A stretch of DNA of 64,000 bases from DATGMB01 sp035293845 (GCA_035293845.1 DATGMB010000324.1:30916-94915), one strand, 5' to 3'. Numbered from the stretch's first letter, positions 1-8,881 are shown. Made by a program: numbers and translations. Notes: generated from the sequence alone by a model not told the origin.

Positions 1-981
1 GCGGCCGCGGCGGCGCTGCTGCTTGCGGCGGCGCGCATCGAAGGCGACGGCAATGCGCAGTTTTTCGCCGGGCTCGGCGCATTCGAGGAGCATCTGCAGC
101 GGCTGCGGGCGCCATATGTGTGGGTCTCGATGTGGCCGGCCGCGCGGATTGCGCACGAGATTCTGCTGGCCGGGATCGCGGCGGGAGCGTGGGCGCGCGT
201 GCGGGCGAAGGCATCGCGGGAGGCGTCGGTTTTGTTGCTGGCTCTCGCGGCGATGGGGTTGGCGAGCATGCCGGTTTCGTGGCTGCTGCTCGAGCGGATG
301 AAGTGGTCTCTGGTGCCGCAGATCCAGCCGATGCGCGCGCTGCTGTTCGTGGCCCTTGCTGCGCAATTGCTGGCGGCGGTGGCGGGGCTGCGGGCGCGGG
401 GATGGCTTCCGGCGTTTGCCTGGCTGGCCGTGGCCTTCCTGATTCCGGTGCAGGCGGTGTGGACCGAACCATGGGAGCCGCGGCGCACGGCGGTGGCGCT
501 GGCGCTCGCGGGCTTGTGCGCGGCGGCGCGGGGTTTCCGCGGCTGGCGGGCGGAACTGGCGCCCATTTTTGCCGCGTTTTTCCTGTTCCCCACGGCCGGC
601 GGTGTGGCGAATTACCCGAAACTGCATACGCCGGAGCTGGCCCAATTGTCCGCCTGGGCGCGCGCCGCGACGCCGCGGGATTCGGTATTCCTGTTCGCCG
701 ATGCCGGCCGCGGCCTCGCTCCCGGCATCTTTCGCGCGGAAGCGCTGCGCGCGGTCTACGTGGACTGGAAGTCCGGCGGGCAGGTGAACTATCTCAAGGA
801 TTTCGGCGGCGAGTGGTGGTTCCGGTGGCAGCAAACGCTGGCGCGAGGTTTCCGTCCGGACGATTGGCCGCGCTACTCCGGGTTGGGAATCCGGTATGTG
901 GTATTCGAGACTCCGGCGCCGGGCGTGGTGGGGACTCCTGTGTTCACGAACTCCCGCTATTTGGTCTATCGCGTGCAATAA
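1..981 (+). CDS. Polytopic membrane protein, C-terminal part (5' end outside window)
   Basis: The reading frame is open from base 1 without a stop, so the gene starts upstream of the window. The visible 326 residues begin with several hydrophobic helices rich in Ala, Leu and Trp, followed by a soluble C-terminal stretch (from about residue 200) with WWFRW and RYVVFETPAP motifs. This arrangement is typical of large membrane glycosyltransferase-like (GT39/ArnT-type) or uncharacterised bacterial membrane proteins whose C-terminal tail lies outside the membrane. I cannot name a family with confidence. The stop lies 7 bases before the next start, so the two genes are probably co-transcribed. Confidence 0.7.
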   Translation, partial: AAAAALLLAAARIEGDGNAQFFAGLGAFEEHLQRLRAPYVWVSMWPAARIAHEILLAGIAAGAWARVRAKASREASVLLLALAAMGLASMPVSWLLLERMKWSLVPQIQPMRALLFVALAAQLLAAVAGLRARGWLPAFAWLAVAFLIPVQAVWTEPWEPRRTAVALALAGLCAAARGFRGWRAELAPIFAAFFLFPTAGGVANYPKLHTPELAQLSAWARAATPRDSVFLFADAGRGLAPGIFRAEALRAVYVDWKSGGQVNYLKDFGGEWWFRWQQTLARGFRPDDWPRYSGLGIRYVVFETPAPGVVGTPVFTNSRYLVYRVQ

Positions 982-988
982 CCATGGC

Positions 989-1459
989 ATGCAGGACTAC
1001 ACGGCCCTCAAAGACGTCATTGGAATCTGCCGTTCGACCGAGCAGGGCTTCCGGGGCGCCGCCAATGCGGTGAAGACGCCGGCGCTGCGCCAGCTCTTCG
1101 AAGAGTTTTCCGAGCAGCGCGGGCGATTCGCCAGCGAACTGCTGCAGGCCGGCCGGAAGCTGGGCCTGTATCTGGACGATCCGGCGGGCGTCGGCGGTGT
1201 ACTGCACAGCGTCTGGATGGAGATGAAAGCCGCTCTCAGCGACCATAGCGAGCACCAGATTCTGGACGATACTTCGCGCACCGAGGAGAATACGCTGAAG
1301 ACGTATCGCCAGGCACTGCAGATGAGCCTGAACGAGGAGGTGCGCACCGTGCTCGAACGGCAGGCCGGCGAGATCGAAGCGACCGATACGCGGATCCGCG
1401 CGCTCTGCGAGGCGACGGCGGCGGAGAGCGGCGAGGAACGCACGCGGCGGGCGTATTGA
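989..1459 (+). CDS. PA2169/DUF2383-like four-helix-bundle protein
   Basis: A 156-residue, strongly helical and charged protein. It opens with MQDYTALKDVIGICRSTEQGF and contains acidic and amphipathic helices (LRQLFEEFSEQRGRFASELLQ, LQMSLNEEVRTVLERQAGEIE), matching the ferritin-like DUF2383 (PA2169) type, often linked to stress or envelope conditions. The ATG at 989 gives the family-like N-terminus; the frame is also open further upstream, but that would overlap the preceding gene. It ends 6 bases from the convergent pckA stop. The biochemical role of this family is not settled. Confidence 0.75.
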   Translation: MQDYTALKDVIGICRSTEQGFRGAANAVKTPALRQLFEEFSEQRGRFASELLQAGRKLGLYLDDPAGVGGVLHSVWMEMKAALSDHSEHQILDDTSRTEENTLKTYRQALQMSLNEEVRTVLERQAGEIEATDTRIRALCEATAAESGEERTRRAY

Positions 1460-1465
1460 ATTGCG

Positions 1466-3085
1466 TCAGACTGCCGGCCCGGCGGCGAGAATTTCCGGGG
1501 CGACGGCGCCGAATTTCTCGAAATTGCGGTTGAAGCGGCCGGCCAGATCCCGCGCGGCGCGGTCGTAGGCTTCCGGATCGGTCCACATCCCGCGGGCATC
1601 CAGGAATTGCGAGGGAACGCCGGGGCAGGCTTTCGGCACCGCCACCCGGAAAACCGGATGCGGTTCCGTCGCGGCCGTGTTCAGCTCACCGGAAAGCACG
1701 GCGTTCAGCATGGCGCGCGTGTACGCGAGCTTCATGCGGCTGCCGACGCCGAACGGTCCGCCCACCCATCCTGTATTCACGAGCCAGCAGGCGGCGCGGT
1801 GGCGGCGCAGCTTTTCGCCCAGCAGCCCGGCATACGTCGCGGCGGGACGGGGCAGGAAGGGGGCGCCGAAGCACGCGCTGAAGGTCGCCTGGGGCTCTTT
1901 GCCGAGGCCGCGCTCCGTTCCCGCCACTTTCGCGGTGTAGCCGCTCAGGAAGTGATACATGGCCTGCTCCGGGGTGAGGCGGGAGATCGGCGGCAGCACG
2001 CCGAACGCGTCCGCGGTCAGGAAAATCACATTGGAAGGGTGGCCGCCGACGCTCGGAATCACGGCGTTTTCGATGAAATCGAGTGGGTAGGCGGCGCGGG
2101 TGTTCTCGGTGATTTCGTCGGAGTTGAAGTCGAGTTGGCGCGTGCGGGCGTCCATCGCGACGTTCTCCAGCACGGTTCCGAAGCGGATCGCGTTCCAGAT
2201 CTGCGGCTCGTTCTCGCGCGAGAGGCGGATGCACTTGGCGTAGCAGCCGCCCTCGAAATTGAAGACGCCGCGGTCGCTCCAGCCGTGCTCGTCATCGCCG
2301 ATGAGGCGGCGGCACGGATCGGCGGAAAGGGTGGTCTTGCCGGTGCCGGAAAGGCCGAAAAACAGCGCCACATCGCCCGCCGGGCCAATATTGGCCGAGC
2401 AATGCATCGGGAAGACGCCCTGGCCGGGCAGCAGGAAATTGAGGATGCTGAAGGCGGACTTTTTCATTTCGCCGGCGTAGCTGGTGCCGCAGATCAAGAC
2501 GACGCGTTTCTTGAAATTGATGACGATGGCGGTTTCCGAGTTGGTTCCGTCGGTGGCCGGGTCGGCCTGGAACTCGGGCGCGAACAGGATGGTGAACTGA
2601 GGCTCGTGCTCGCGGGTGCCGGCGGGGTCGCGCCGGATGAAGAGCTGGCGGGCGAAAAGATTATGCCAGGCGAGCTGTGTGATGACGCGGACGGGTATGC
2701 CGAATTCGGGATCGGCGCCGACGAAGCAATCCTGGACGTAGACATCGTGGCCCTGCCAAAAGTTGGCCATGCGGGCGTAGAGGCGGTCGAAATGGGCTTC
2801 GGACATCGGCTGGTTCACGGGGCCCCACTGCACCGTGGGTCCCGTGATGGCATCCTGCACGATGAACTTATCCTTGGGGGAGCGGCCAGTGAACTGGCCC
2901 GTGCGCACCACCAGCGCGCCATCGGCGGCGAGGCTGCCCTCATGCCGCTGGATGGCGTGCTCGACCAGTTGGGGCGTGCCGAGGTTCCAGTACGCGGCAT
3001 TCACATTGTGGATCCCATAGGGCTTCAGCCCGGATTCGCCGGCGACAGGGCCGGCCTGAACCGCACTCTGGTCTTGGGTCATCAT
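1466..3085 (-). CDS. pckA: Phosphoenolpyruvate carboxykinase (ATP)
   Basis: A 539-residue cytosolic enzyme that converts oxaloacetate and ATP to phosphoenolpyruvate, CO2 and ADP, the first committed step of gluconeogenesis. Visible motifs are TGRSPKDK near residues 66-73 (substrate-binding Arg region), the kinase-1a P-loop GLSGTGKTT at about 244-252, and the following LSADP with its metal-binding Asp. The length is that of the ATP-dependent family and the GTP-type signature is absent. It is divergent from the exported-protein gene at 3128 across only 42 bases, so both promoters must overlap or lie within coding sequence. Confidence 0.97.
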   Translation of the reverse strand: MMTQDQSAVQAGPVAGESGLKPYGIHNVNAAYWNLGTPQLVEHAIQRHEGSLAADGALVVRTGQFTGRSPKDKFIVQDAITGPTVQWGPVNQPMSEAHFDRLYARMANFWQGHDVYVQDCFVGADPEFGIPVRVITQLAWHNLFARQLFIRRDPAGTREHEPQFTILFAPEFQADPATDGTNSETAIVINFKKRVVLICGTSYAGEMKKSAFSILNFLLPGQGVFPMHCSANIGPAGDVALFFGLSGTGKTTLSADPCRRLIGDDEHGWSDRGVFNFEGGCYAKCIRLSRENEPQIWNAIRFGTVLENVAMDARTRQLDFNSDEITENTRAAYPLDFIENAVIPSVGGHPSNVIFLTADAFGVLPPISRLTPEQAMYHFLSGYTAKVAGTERGLGKEPQATFSACFGAPFLPRPAATYAGLLGEKLRRHRAACWLVNTGWVGGPFGVGSRMKLAYTRAMLNAVLSGELNTAATEPHPVFRVAVPKACPGVPSQFLDARGMWTDPEAYDRAARDLAGRFNRNFEKFGAVAPEILAAGPAV

Positions 3086-3127
3086 TCTGTTCCCGATTCT
3101 GACAGCACCGTATCGTAATATAGTCTC

Positions 3128-3730
3128 ATGAAGCGGTTGCCCGGGGGTCTCGGCCTGGCGCTCGTGTTGTTATACCACGCCCATGGCCAAGTCATCGAAT
3201 TTGAGTCTAACGGCCTCAAATATCAGACGCTTACGAAATCCGGCGTGACCGTCATGTGGGCCCCCCTGCCGAACCATCTACACGAGTACGCCATTATTCA
3301 GGTAGCGGTGTCGAACGGCTCGGGCGGACCGTACTCGATCCGGCCGGAGGACTTCGCCTGGGTACGGCCGGACGGTTCGGTACTACGGGCGTCGCCGGCG
3401 GCTACGGTGGTGGGAATGCTGCTGCAGAAGGGCAGCGGCAACGACGTGATCAAGCTGGTGACCACCTACGAGGCCACGCTCTACGGCAACGCGCATTTCA
3501 AATCGACCAACGGGTACGAGATGCGCCGGCAGGGCGCGCTTGCCATGATGGGCAATAAGGCGAAGGCCGCGGCGACGGCCAGCGCGTTGGCGCTCGTTCA
3601 GACCAAGCTGGCGAAAGGCGATTCGACCGACGGCGCGGTCTTCTTCCCCACCGAGGGCAGGCCGCTCGGCCCCGGGCACCTGGTCGTGCGGACGAACACG
3701 GACGTGTTCGACTTTGTCACGAGCGAGTGA
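3128..3730 (+). CDS. Exported protein of unknown function
   Basis: A 200-residue protein beginning MKRLPGGLGLALVLLYHAHGQ, which reads as a signal peptide with cleavage near residue 21. The mature part is predicted to be beta-rich (TVMWAPLPNHLHEYAIIQVAVSNGS), then has an Ala/Lys-rich helix (NKAKAAATASALALVQTKLAKGD) and ends in a beta segment (GHLVVRTNTDVFDFVTSE). I do not recognise a named domain. It is probably a periplasmic or surface protein. Its end lies 22 bases from the convergent lepB stop. Confidence 0.75.
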   Translation: MKRLPGGLGLALVLLYHAHGQVIEFESNGLKYQTLTKSGVTVMWAPLPNHLHEYAIIQVAVSNGSGGPYSIRPEDFAWVRPDGSVLRASPAATVVGMLLQKGSGNDVIKLVTTYEATLYGNAHFKSTNGYEMRRQGALAMMGNKAKAAATASALALVQTKLAKGDSTDGAVFFPTEGRPLGPGHLVVRTNTDVFDFVTSE

Positions 3731-3752
3731 GGATTGAGGGCTTCCGGCCGGA

Positions 3753-4547
3753 TTATTTCAACGGGTACCCGTGGATCAGCTTGAAGGTGCGGCTCCAGCG
3801 CGTTTTCTGCGGGAAGTGCACGATGACGTCGATCAGGTGGTCGATGCCGATATTCGGGTTGGTCAAATCGGCGGTCGAGGCTTCGAACGACCAATAGATG
3901 ATCAGCGGCGTGCCTACGATATTTTCCCGCGGCACCAAACCCCAGTAGCGGCTGTCGCTCGAATCGTCGCGATTGTCCCCCATGGCGAAGATGTAGCCCG
4001 GCGGCACGACCAGCTCGCCGTTCTGGATGTCATGCTGGAGCATGTACACGGCGGAGGGTTCGATGGGCATATCCGGCGGGGCTGCGGGGAAATTGTCGCG
4101 GTAGGGATCGATGTAGGGCGAGGCATGCACCGCGTAGGGCTCGTTGACGGGGTGGCCGTTCAGCCAGAGCTGCTTGTTGACCAGCTTGATGTGATCGCCG
4201 GGCAGGCCGATGGCGCGCTTGACGTAATCCTGGGAGACGTCGCGCGGATAGCGGAACACGATGATATCGCCGCGCTGCACGTCGCGGTAAGGCAGAAGGT
4301 GTCCGAAGATGCCGCTGCGCGGGGCGAAGGTAAGCTTATCCACGAGCACGTGGTCCCCGATGAGCAGCGAGGGCACCATGGAGGCGCTGGGGATGACGAA
4401 GGCCTGGACGAGGCTGGTGGTGGCGAATAGCAGCAGAACGATGGTGACGGTCCACTCCGCGATGAAGCCGCGATGCACCTCCCGCGAAATCTCGGTCAGG
4501 CGGTTCCACCCGCCGGTCTTCTGCGCGTTGACTTCCTGTGTTTGCAC
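3753..4547 (-). CDS. lepB: Signal peptidase I
   Basis: A 264-residue membrane-bound serine protease that removes signal peptides from secreted preproteins. One transmembrane helix lies at about residues 32-52, followed by box B IPSASMVPS with the nucleophile Ser56, box D with the general base Lys110 in VKRAIGLPGD, and box E GDNRDDSSDSRYWG at about 190-203. The order and spacing match the family. The start codon is 77 bases from the divergent AAA-ATPase gene. The many exported proteins in this window are plausible substrates. Confidence 0.96.
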   Translation of the reverse strand: MQTQEVNAQKTGGWNRLTEISREVHRGFIAEWTVTIVLLLFATTSLVQAFVIPSASMVPSLLIGDHVLVDKLTFAPRSGIFGHLLPYRDVQRGDIIVFRYPRDVSQDYVKRAIGLPGDHIKLVNKQLWLNGHPVNEPYAVHASPYIDPYRDNFPAAPPDMPIEPSAVYMLQHDIQNGELVVPPGYIFAMGDNRDDSSDSRYWGLVPRENIVGTPLIIYWSFEASTADLTNPNIGIDHLIDVIVHFPQKTRWSRTFKLIHGYPLK

Positions 4548-4624
4548 CCTCTAGCCATTGTAATGGATGAAACGGGCCCTCTTCATTCGGCTCTGCTACA
4601 ATCCATGGACAGAAGGGGGTTTGC

Positions 4625-6124
4625 TTGTCAAGAGCCACACAGGAGTTACCCCGTACCCTCGGCGCCCTCCGCCAAAGTCCCTTTTCCGAATCCCGGTTAG
4701 CCCAGCGATCCGTAAAGGACGAGCTGCGCGCGAACCTGATCTGCAAAATCCAGCGCGGCGAGGAACTTTTCCCCGGCATTCTGGGGTACGAGGACACGGT
4801 CGTGCCACAGGTGGTCAACGCCATTCTGTCGCGCCACAATTTCATCCTTCTCGGCCTGCGGGGGCAGGCCAAAACGCGTCTGATCCGCTTGCTGACCTCC
4901 ATCCTCGACGAGTGGACGCCCTACGTGGAAGGCTGCGAGATTCACGACAATCCCTACCGGCCGATCTGCCGGCGGTGCCGGGACCTGCTGCAAACGGCCG
5001 CGGACGATGCGCCGATCGCCTGGCTGCATCGCGATCAGCGGTACGTCGAAAAGCTCGCCACGCCGGACGTGACTATCGCGGACATGATCGGGGATATCGA
5101 CCCGATCAAAGCGGCGCGCCGCGGGCAGGATATTTCCGACGAGCTGACCGTGCACTACGGCCTGCTGCCGCGCGCCAATCGCGGGATCTTCGCGATCAAC
5201 GAGCTGCCGGATCTGGCGGGCAAGATCCAGGTGGGCCTGTTCAACATCATGCAGGAAGGCGATGTGCAGATTAAGGGCTATCCCGTGCGGCTGCCGCTCG
5301 ACCTGATGCTGGTGTTCACCGCCAATCCGGAAGATTACACGGCTCGCGGGAAGATCATTACGCCGCTCAAAGACCGCATCGGCAGCGAAATCCGCACGCA
5401 CTATCCGTCCGCTATCGAGCAGGGCATCGCCATCACGAACCAGGAGGCGTGGCTGAAGCGGCCGTCGCCGGTCGAAGTGCGGGTGCCGGATTATATGCGG
5501 GAGGTGATCGAACAGCTCGCCTTCCTGGCGCGCGAGGATAAGCGCATCGACAAGCGTTCCGGCGTCTCGCAGAGGCTGCCGATCTCCGTGCTGGAGAACG
5601 TGGTGTCGAACGCGGAACGCCGCGCGCTGAAGACACGCGAGTCGATGGCGGTTCCGCGCGTCCTCGACCTGTACTCCGCTCTGCCGGCGATCACGGGCAA
5701 GCTCGAGCTGGAGTACGAGGGCGAGCTGAAGGGCGGCGACACGGTGGCGAAGGAGTTGATCCGCAGCGCCGTGGGCAAGGTGTACGACCGCTACTTCGAC
5801 GGCGCCAACGTCTCGCAGATCGTCCAGTGGTTCGACCTGGGGGGCTCGCTCAAGCTGGGCGAGACCGCCGATTCGGCCGCCATGGTGCGGCAGTTGAGCT
5901 CCATTCAGGGGCTGATGGAGAAACTCAAGCCGCTGGGCCTCTCCCCCAATGAGCCGGATGCCGTGCGCGCTTCGGCGGCGGAGTTCATCCTGGAAGGGCT
6001 GCACGCTCACCGCCGCATCAGCCGCAGCGAGGAGCGGGGCTTCGCGGCCGAAGAGAAGCGGCGCGAGCCGAGGGAAGAGACGACGCGGCCGGAAAGACCG
6101 AATTTCCGGCGGCAGTATAATTAA
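4625..6124 (+). CDS. MoxR/magnesium-chelatase-like AAA+ ATPase
   Basis: A 499-residue cytoplasmic AAA+ ATPase. Walker A is GLRGQAKT at about residues 77-84 and Walker B with the acidic sensor is GIFAINELPDL near 187-197. A Cys cluster at about residues 104, 115 and 118 (insert between strands) may bind metal. The C-terminal part is helical (lid domain) and ends in a highly charged, Arg/Glu-rich tail. The start is TTG at 4625 with AGAAGGGGG upstream; no better ATG is in frame. The VWA gene follows 83 bases downstream. MoxR-type ATPase/VWA pairs act as chaperones that insert metals or cofactors or remodel targets; the target here is unknown. Confidence 0.85.
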   Translation: MSRATQELPRTLGALRQSPFSESRLAQRSVKDELRANLICKIQRGEELFPGILGYEDTVVPQVVNAILSRHNFILLGLRGQAKTRLIRLLTSILDEWTPYVEGCEIHDNPYRPICRRCRDLLQTAADDAPIAWLHRDQRYVEKLATPDVTIADMIGDIDPIKAARRGQDISDELTVHYGLLPRANRGIFAINELPDLAGKIQVGLFNIMQEGDVQIKGYPVRLPLDLMLVFTANPEDYTARGKIITPLKDRIGSEIRTHYPSAIEQGIAITNQEAWLKRPSPVEVRVPDYMREVIEQLAFLAREDKRIDKRSGVSQRLPISVLENVVSNAERRALKTRESMAVPRVLDLYSALPAITGKLELEYEGELKGGDTVAKELIRSAVGKVYDRYFDGANVSQIVQWFDLGGSLKLGETADSAAMVRQLSSIQGLMEKLKPLGLSPNEPDAVRASAAEFILEGLHAHRRISRSEERGFAAEEKRREPREETTRPERPNFRRQYN

Positions 6125-6186
6125 CCGCCGGGACGCCGAGACGCCGAGAAACCTGGTTCCTCTCGGCGCCTCGGGGCCTCTGCGGT
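6125..6186. repeat. Imperfect palindromic repeat between ATPase and VWA genes
   Basis: A 62-base imperfect inverted repeat. The inner arms are GCCGAGA and TCTCGGC, and pairing continues outward with CCGAG/CTCGG and CCGCC/TGCGG blocks. It carries the repetitive ACGCCGAG style and ends in TGCGGTGAAA. This resembles the dispersed 'CGCAGAG...CTCTGCGGT' palindromes found between genes in many bacteria. It directly precedes the VWA start region, so the transcript would fold here. Confidence 0.6.
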
Positions 6187-6207
6187 GAAAGGGATTGGGC
6201 CGCAGCG

Positions 6208-7446
6208 ATGAAGTGGATCCGCTATTCGAAATATACGGGTGAGGATCTCGGAATCGGCGCCGAGGATCTGCTGCAGGCGCTGGCGGATTTCCTGCTGGAG
6301 AGCGGCTTCAATACGCAGTACATGCCCTTCAGCGAGTGGAACCAGCACACGCTCGAAGACCTCAAGAAGGCCATCCAGCAGGCGCTCGAGCAGGGCAAGC
6401 TGTTCGACGACGACCGCATCGAGGAGATGATGCGGCGGCTGCAGAACATGACGCCGGAGCAGATGGAGAAGCTCCTCGAAAATCTGGTCCAGAAGATGGT
6501 GGACGAGGGCCAGATCACCGTCTCGGAGCCCGGCGGCGAACAGGCGCCCGCGCCCGGCATCGGCAACGGGAAGGACAGCAAAGTCAAATTCGAGGTCACG
6601 GATAAATCGCTCGATTTTTTGGGATTCAAGACGCTCAAGGACCTGCTCGGCTCGCTCGGCAAATCCAGCTTCGGCCGCCATGACACGCGCGATCTCGCCA
6701 CCGGCATCGAGACATCCGGCTCCTCGAAGCCGTATGAATTCGGCGACGTGCTGAACCTGGACGTGAGCGAAACGCTATTTTCCGCGATCCGCCGCGAGGG
6801 GCCGCGCGTGCCTCTGGAGATGGACTACTCGGATCTGCGCGTGCATCAGTGCGAATACCAGAGCTCCTGCGCCACCGTTCTGATGCTCGATTGCAGCCAC
6901 AGCATGATCCTCTACGGCGAGGACCGCTTCACGCCGGCCAAGAAGGTGGCGCTGGCGCTGGCGCACCTGATCCGCACGCAGTATCCGGGCGACAGCCTGC
7001 GCTGCGTGCTCTTCCATGACTCCGCCGAGGAACTCGCGATCAGCCAATTGGCGCGCGTGCAGGTGGGGCCTTACTACACCAACACCCGCGACGGCCTGAT
7101 TCTTGCGCAGAAGCTGCTCAGCCAGGAGCGCAAGGACATGCGCCAGATCGTCATGATCACGGACGGCAAGCCGAGCTGCCTGACGCTCGAGGACGGGCGC
7201 ATGTATAAGAATGCCTTCGGGCTCGACCCGCTCGTCATCAGCCGCACCCTGGAAGAAGTCAACCGCTGCAAGAAGCAGGGGATTCTGATCAACACGTTTA
7301 TGCTGGCGAGCGATTACGGGCTGGTCAACTTCGTCCAGAAGGTCACTGAGATCTGCCGCGGCAAGGCTTACTTCACTACGCCATTTACGCTGGGCCAGTA
7401 CCTTCTGATGGATTACATGAACCGTAAGACGCGGACAATTCACTAA
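6208..7446 (+). CDS. VWA-domain protein, partner of the AAA+ ATPase
   Basis: A 412-residue cytoplasmic protein. The N-terminal 100 residues are helical and acidic, residues 100-130 are a Pro/Gly linker, and a von Willebrand factor A domain starts at about residue 222. The MIDAS motif D228-C-S230-H-S232 is intact and is followed by the ITDGKPS segment with further metal-ligand candidates. The family pairs with MoxR/chelatase-like ATPases in the way BchD pairs with BchI. It lies just downstream of the ATPase gene on the same strand, so the two products probably form a complex. Confidence 0.85.
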   Translation: MKWIRYSKYTGEDLGIGAEDLLQALADFLLESGFNTQYMPFSEWNQHTLEDLKKAIQQALEQGKLFDDDRIEEMMRRLQNMTPEQMEKLLENLVQKMVDEGQITVSEPGGEQAPAPGIGNGKDSKVKFEVTDKSLDFLGFKTLKDLLGSLGKSSFGRHDTRDLATGIETSGSSKPYEFGDVLNLDVSETLFSAIRREGPRVPLEMDYSDLRVHQCEYQSSCATVLMLDCSHSMILYGEDRFTPAKKVALALAHLIRTQYPGDSLRCVLFHDSAEELAISQLARVQVGPYYTNTRDGLILAQKLLSQERKDMRQIVMITDGKPSCLTLEDGRMYKNAFGLDPLVISRTLEEVNRCKKQGILINTFMLASDYGLVNFVQKVTEICRGKAYFTTPFTLGQYLLMDYMNRKTRTIH

Positions 7447-8225
7447 GTCATCGGGCAGGCCGCTCCGGCAACTGCTTACCATAGCAAAAAGCCAAGAGAG
7501 AACAAAAGGGCGGGTGCGGTGCGGCCGTGAGCCGTCTCACACGCGGCGGTTTGGTTCACTCGCACGCGTGCCTCCGCCGGCGTTCGCGCGGTCACCTTCG
7601 GGCGCTCTTCGCAGGGCGGGCGTTCATGATGCCACGCCCGGCGCCGCCCGGTGTCGCAAGGGTTCCAAGTGCGTTCGGGCCGCTGTTCCCATTCACACCG
7701 CGGCCGCAATCGCGAAATTGACAATACGCCCGCGACGGGGCAAATTGGCTTACATGCGCCACGCACCAGGCCCGCTGAGGCCTGCGCCGGAGCGAAACCG
7801 CCGAGCGCAAGCCGATAGAGCTTCCGTCAGAAGCCGGGCTCCCCTCTCGATTCGCATGGCGCGCGAGAATTCATCCGTTGTTTGCCGCGCGCGGTTTCTC
7901 CTGCGCGGAACGGAGCGGATCGTGGCGCCGGCCGGCCGCCGGCGCGGCGGTGAAGCGCAACACGACGGCAGTTTTGTGTTTCGGCTTACGAGCGGGTGCA
8001 ATCGGTGCGGGCAGGCTGTGGTCCTGGCGCGGCAGAGTTGTTATGGCCATCGCATCGGACGGCGGCTAAGTCGGCGCGAGTGGCTGGTTACTGACAGCTT
8101 CGCGCGAAGCGTGATGTATCGTATCTTGACTGCAAAACGCTGCCAAGTCACACTACAAGTACATAACGCTCGGGTAGCAATCCGCTAGCTAAAAACAAAC
8201 ACAAAGCCGCCGATGGGGCCGGAAT
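7447..8225. other. Gene-poor leader upstream of the polysaccharide cluster
   Basis: About 780 bases with no convincing gene. Open frames here (for example 7514-8188 plus) have Arg-rich, low-complexity translations, no ribosome-binding site and no recognisable domain. The distal part from about 8080 is less GC-rich than the surroundings and contains a 14-base palindrome (8097-8110), a TTGACT hexamer at 8126 that could be a -35 box without a clear -10, and an A-rich stretch at 8190-8205. It probably contains the promoter and 5' leader of the operon that begins with the NusG paralogue. Confidence 0.6.
8097..8110. promoter_or_regulatory. 14-base perfect palindrome in the operon leader
   Basis: GCTTCGCGCGAAGC is a perfect dyad located about 190 bases before the NusG-like start and 16 bases before the TTGACT hexamer. 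It could be an operator for a dimeric regulator or simply a short hairpin. A ribbon-helix-helix protein, a type that binds short dyads, is encoded two genes into the operon. Confidence 0.35.
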
Positions 8226-8237
8226 GGCGGTAGCATG
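8226..8237 (+). promoter_or_regulatory. ops/JUMPstart-like element
   Basis: The sequence GGCGGTAGCATG contains the eight-base ops core GGCGGTAG and matches the Escherichia coli ops element (GGCGGTAGCGTG) at 11 of 12 positions. It lies 59 bases before the NusG-paralogue start, in the expected untranslated leader, and is preceded by CTAGCT, AAAGCC and GGGGCC blocks that loosely recall the longer JUMPstart sequence. In enterobacteria ops pauses RNA polymerase and recruits RfaH. Whether an acidobacterial NusG paralogue reads the same element is not known. The eight-base core is expected a few times by chance in a window of this size, so position is the main argument. Confidence 0.5.
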
Positions 8238-8296
8238 TCCGGCGCCGGTTTCCGCGGGCGGGAAGGTTCGCGGCAGGTGGCTATTCTCGGAGGAAT

Positions 8297-8881
8297 ATGC
8301 AGAGTGGCGCGTCCTATCAGTGGTACGCCGTACGAACGGCCGCGGGCCGCGAAAAGGCGGTCTCCGCGCAGTTTCAGAACAAGGGATTCGAGCAGTTTCT
8401 ACCGTTGTACCGGAGCCGGCGGCAATGGTCGGACCGCACCAAAGAGCTCGAACTGCCGCTGTTTCCGGGCTACCTCTTCTGCCGTTTCGATTTTTCCAAC
8501 CGCCTTCCCATCCTCGTGACCCCCGGAGTGAAGCTGATCGTCGGCTACGGGAAGATTCCCGCGCCGGTGCCGGACGCGGAGATCGAATCCCTGCGCCGGG
8601 CGGTGGTGTCGGGCGCCGAAACGATGCCGTGGCCGTACCTCTCCGTCGGGCAGAAAGTCCGGATTCGCGAGGGCTCGCTGGCCGGCGTAGAAGGGATCCT
8701 GCTGCAGGTCAAAAACTCCTGGCGGATCGTGCTCTCGGTCGAATTGCTGCGCCGTTCGGTTTCGGTCGAGCTGGATCGCAGCGCCGTAGCGCCGCTCTTC
8801 CAGGCGCAGGATCCGGCCGATAGCGCCGCGCCCGGCCGCATCGCCCGGGAGTCCGCATTCGCATCGAAAGTCGCGGTATAG
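8297..8881 (+). CDS. Specialised NusG paralogue (RfaH/UpxY-type antiterminator)
   Basis: A 194-residue transcription elongation factor. The N-terminal NGN domain (about residues 7-105) has the hallmark WYAVRTAAGREKAV and LFPGYLFCRFDF segments, and a KOW domain follows (about 115-165, VGQKVRIREGSLAGVEGIL). It starts with ATG at 8297 after a strong GGAGGA. Being the first gene of a long polysaccharide cluster is typical for specialised NusG paralogues such as UpxY and LoaP, which bind RNA polymerase and suppress termination and polarity in their own operon. An ops-like element lies just upstream. It is not the housekeeping NusG, which would sit beside secE and rplK. Confidence 0.92.
   Translation: MQSGASYQWYAVRTAAGREKAVSAQFQNKGFEQFLPLYRSRRQWSDRTKELELPLFPGYLFCRFDFSNRLPILVTPGVKLIVGYGKIPAPVPDAEIESLRRAVVSGAETMPWPYLSVGQKVRIREGSLAGVEGILLQVKNSWRIVLSVELLRRSVSVELDRSAVAPLFQAQDPADSAAPGRIARESAFASKVAV

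Noticed and set aside
1607..3118. 503-codon plus-strand frame opposite pckA
   Set aside because: Antisense shadow of a clear PEP carboxykinase; the translation is compositionally biased and has no domain.
8126..8154. Possible promoter with TTGACT -35 box
   Set aside because: At 17-base spacing the -10 is CACACT, too poor to call a promoter; kept only as a remark on the leader.
7514..8188. 224-codon frame in the operon leader
   Set aside because: Arg-rich low-complexity translation, no ribosome-binding site and no domain.
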